Of a stretch of DNA of 64,000 bases, positions 62,176-64,000 are shown in pieces. Numbering within the stretch: position 1 is the stretch's first letter; every line of letters begins with the position of its first letter. Under the pieces are notes generated by a model. It worked only from the letters and a program-made list of their open reading frames with translations. It was not told the DNA's origin and ran no database searches. The DNA is taken from the NCBI GenBank assembly GCA_003222245.1, contig QHVH01000014.1, positions 1 through 64,000 of the forward strand, written 5' to 3'. Source of the stretch: Blastocatellia bacterium AA13 (GTDB taxonomy: Bacteria; Acidobacteriota; Blastocatellia; UBA7656). A program made the translations under genes and the position numbers.

Positions 62176-62865
62176 ATGATTGTAGAGAAGTCTACCGAGA
62201 AGTCGATAAAGCTCTATTACGACCTGTATGTTCCAGAGCGTGAAGATGCTTCGCGGCCGATGCCGCTGTTGATAGCTCTTCACGGCTACGAAGGAAGCAA
62301 GGAAACGATGATGATTATGGCGCAGCGGATCAATTCAAACGACTTCATCATAGCTTCGCTGCAGGGTCCGAACGCGTTCTTTTCGCCGAGCATCGATGAC
62401 AGCCAACATCGCTGCGTCGTATTCGGATGGATGCTCCAGTACAAACCGGAAGAGTCCCTGCGGCTTCATCACGAGACGATTCTCTCGACGATCGCGGAAA
62501 CGTCCGCAGATTTTCCAATCGACCGCTCGGCGATTTTTCTTATGGGATTCTCTCAATCGGTGGCGATGAACTATCGGTTCGCATTCAGTAATCCTGATCT
62601 GATCAAAGGCATAGTGGCGGTCTGCGGCGGCATACCGGGTGATTGGGATCAAGATAAGTATCAGAACAGCAACACCGACGTTCTCATCATCGCCGGTGAA
62701 ACAGACCAGTTTTATCCGAAGGAAAGGACGGCCGCGTTTCCAGATGCGATCGCGCGCCGGGCAAGGTCGGTCGATTTCCGGCTGTATCCAACCGGGCACG
62801 TCTTTCCGCGTGAGTCTGTCGAACCCATAAACGAGTGGCTCACATCCCGATTGAGAGGACGGTGA
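62176..62865 (+). CDS. Alpha/beta hydrolase, phospholipase/carboxylesterase type
   Basis: A 229-residue soluble hydrolase from the ATG at 62176, behind CAGGAGGCGCG. The frame extends upstream over the divergent gene without homology. It has the oxyanion strand LLIALHGYEGSKET, the nucleophile elbow FLMGFSQSVAMNY (Ser), the acid in IIAGETDQFYPKE and the His in YPTGHVFPRES. It hydrolyses ester substrates; specificity is unknown. Confidence 0.87.
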   Translation: MIVEKSTEKSIKLYYDLYVPEREDASRPMPLLIALHGYEGSKETMMIMAQRINSNDFIIASLQGPNAFFSPSIDDSQHRCVVFGWMLQYKPEESLRLHHETILSTIAETSADFPIDRSAIFLMGFSQSVAMNYRFAFSNPDLIKGIVAVCGGIPGDWDQDKYQNSNTDVLIIAGETDQFYPKERTAAFPDAIARRARSVDFRLYPTGHVFPRESVEPINEWLTSRLRGR

Positions 62866-63188
62866 TCGCGTGACAGGACGGTAATCGCGTTGGATGGTTG
62901 TAGCTCGAATTCGAGCTCGGCCATCTGAGCATTATCTATGACAACCCCAAAGGGGTTGCATCGCGAAGCCCAAGGTTGGCGAAGCCTACCTTGGGTTATG
63001 TAACCGCGAACGCGCCAACACCAACGGTGTTGTGGCCCATTTCACGAGGGTCATCACAAGAATCGACGCGTGCGCTCCTACCCGTGCGATTCCTGTCTCC
63101 GGTCTGATTGATCTGTTAGGATTTCGCTCTTCGGCCTGATGGAGAGCCGAACATACCTGAATTTCGAGATCAGTATAGAGGCCCCAAT
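62866..63188. other. Gene-free stretch holding a three-hairpin array
   Basis: 323 bp between two plus-strand hydrolase genes. No gene-like frame. It holds the hairpin array at 62942-63032 and otherwise only leader sequence for the next gene. Confidence 0.6.
62942..63032. repeat. Array of three GC-rich intergenic hairpins
   Basis: CAACCCC (62942-62948)/GGGGTTG (62952-62958), CCCAAGG (62969-62975)/CCTTGGG (62989-62995) and CAACACC (63016-63022)/GGTGTTG (63026-63032). Each stem is 7 bp; loops are 3, 13 and 3 nt. Regular spacing and similar arms suggest a REP-like palindromic element and not three chance hairpins. Confidence 0.65.
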
Positions 63189-64000
63189 ATGCGCTACATT
63201 CCACTTCTCATCGTTATCGTTCTCTTTTCCATTCCTTTCGCTCCGACGCAATTCACCGCCGCGCAAGAAACCAGCAAGACATCGGTTTCGAAGATGCCCG
63301 TTGACGAGGGCCGCTTCGTTGCGGCTGATGGCGTCAGCCTGTTCTACCGCAAGGTCGGTAATGGCCGTGACGTCATAGTCTTTTTGCATGGAGGCCCGGG
63401 ACTGAGCCTGAACGACGGCGGCCTTGATATGGAGCCGCTCGCGTCCGGGCACACGCTGATAATCTACGATCAGCGAGGCTGCGGCCGCTCCGACATCGTA
63501 AAAGACCCAGCGATGCTGACCGCGGCCGCAAATGTGCGCGATCTTGAAGCGCTGCGAGTGCATTTCAAAATCGATAAGGTGACTATTATTGGACTCTCGT
63601 GGGGATCGGGACTTGCAGCGTTGTATGCAGCCGAGCATCAGGAGCACATCGCTCGAATCGTGTTTCTCAGCCCGATGCCTCCGGCGCGCACTCCGTATAT
63701 GCAGCAACGCTCGGCGAAAACCGGTTCATTGATAAACGATAAGGACAGGGCAAGACTCGGCGAGATTGCGAAACAATATCCGACTGCTAACGACGAAGAG
63801 ATCAAGTCGCTGTGCAGGGAGCGCATTAGAATCGTATTCGGCCCGTACCTGTACAATGCGGCGGCCTATTCTCGGACGCGTGGAGACGAATGCAACGTTC
63901 CCGCGGAAGCGATAAGGAATCAGGGTACGGTTAACTCCGCTACCTTTGCCTCGATCGGTGATTGGGATTTTCGGCCCGGCCTCGCGAAGTTAAAGGTTCC
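63189..64000 (+). CDS. Secreted prolyl-iminopeptidase-like alpha/beta hydrolase, 3' end outside window
   Basis: From the ATG at 63189 the frame stays open to the window edge, 270 codons. A signal peptide is visible (YIPLLIVIVLFSIPFAPTQF). Family motifs are IVFLHGGPGLSLNDGG (HGGPG oxyanion), IIYDQRGCGRSD and the nucleophile elbow IIGLSWGSGLAALYAA (Ser). The HGGPG plus DQRGxGxS pair is characteristic of the proline iminopeptidase (S33) family. The catalytic Asp and His would be downstream of the window. Confidence 0.85.
   Translation, partial: MRYIPLLIVIVLFSIPFAPTQFTAAQETSKTSVSKMPVDEGRFVAADGVSLFYRKVGNGRDVIVFLHGGPGLSLNDGGLDMEPLASGHTLIIYDQRGCGRSDIVKDPAMLTAAANVRDLEALRVHFKIDKVTIIGLSWGSGLAALYAAEHQEHIARIVFLSPMPPARTPYMQQRSAKTGSLINDKDRARLGEIAKQYPTANDEEIKSLCRERIRIVFGPYLYNAAAYSRTRGDECNVPAEAIRNQGTVNSATFASIGDWDFRPGLAKLKV

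Noticed and set aside
1-64000. CRISPR array, prophage, restriction or toxin-antitoxin system
   Set aside because: No regular spacer/repeat pattern, phage structural genes, nuclease next to the methyltransferase, or toxin-antitoxin pair was found.

Overview
The window reads as chromosomal DNA of a GC-moderate (mid-50s percent by eye), Gram-negative soil-type bacterium, most likely an acidobacterium of the Blastocatellia kind. This is an inference from gene style, not a placement. Supporting signs are a Ton/Exb set with two ExbD proteins and a GGVP-repeat TonB, many zinc-ribbon/FHA/Ser-Thr kinase proteins, an M48 peptidase, a DUF2520 protein, PilT beside an MJ0042 zinc-ribbon protein, many secreted hydrolases, and frequent GTG/TTG starts behind good Shine-Dalgarno sites. 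Most intergenic gaps are short. I see no prophage, CRISPR array, rRNA operon or biosynthetic cluster.

Layout. The left edge (1-112) is the N-terminal end of an IS630-like transposase. 315-6155 (minus) holds a bifunctional ppGpp enzyme, a TPR lipoprotein and an ExbD-ExbD-ExbB-TonB energy-transduction operon. 6563-11413 (minus) is tgt-yajC-secD-secF; the SecF carries a large, internally duplicated periplasmic insert. 11543-20019 mixes an M48 peptidase, a DUF2520 protein, a pentapeptide-repeat fusion, a ferritin-like protein, a secreted epoxide-hydrolase-like protein, DedA and a ROK kinase. 20251-23609 has lepA, then an anti-sigma/ECF sigma pair. 24011-28278 carries a zinc phospholipase C-like protein, a secreted tyrosine phosphatase, a TPR membrane protein and a YdjM-like membrane hydrolase. 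28445-34615 has pilT with a degenerate receiver protein, RidA, zinc-type ribosomal protein L28, a SurA-like lipoprotein and an ABC-F ATPase.

34634-39619 (minus) is the most system-like part: FHA protein, Ser/Thr kinase-FHA, RDD membrane protein and a GAF-PP2C phosphatase. Three of the four begin with a zinc ribbon. It looks like a kinase/phosphatase phospho-signalling module whose phosphatase has lost the first half of its FHA domain. 39906-45439 holds ATP sulfurylase, a site-2 protease with CBS domains, a drug-type MFS exporter and a MOSC protein. 45472-49250 is a scarred stretch: a transferred-looking DUF4256 gene abuts a broken phytanoyl-CoA dioxygenase gene, and a kinase remnant follows an M20 peptidase-like protein lacking two metal ligands. 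49527-64000 has an ankyrin protein, a deacetylase operon, a class III aminotransferase, tRNA-Glu, a TPR protein, an orphan DNA methyltransferase and several secreted or soluble hydrolases, with hairpin-type intergenic repeats between them.

Secreted or membrane enzymes dominate, as expected for a scavenging heterotroph. Functional calls rest on motifs read by eye; no database search was possible.
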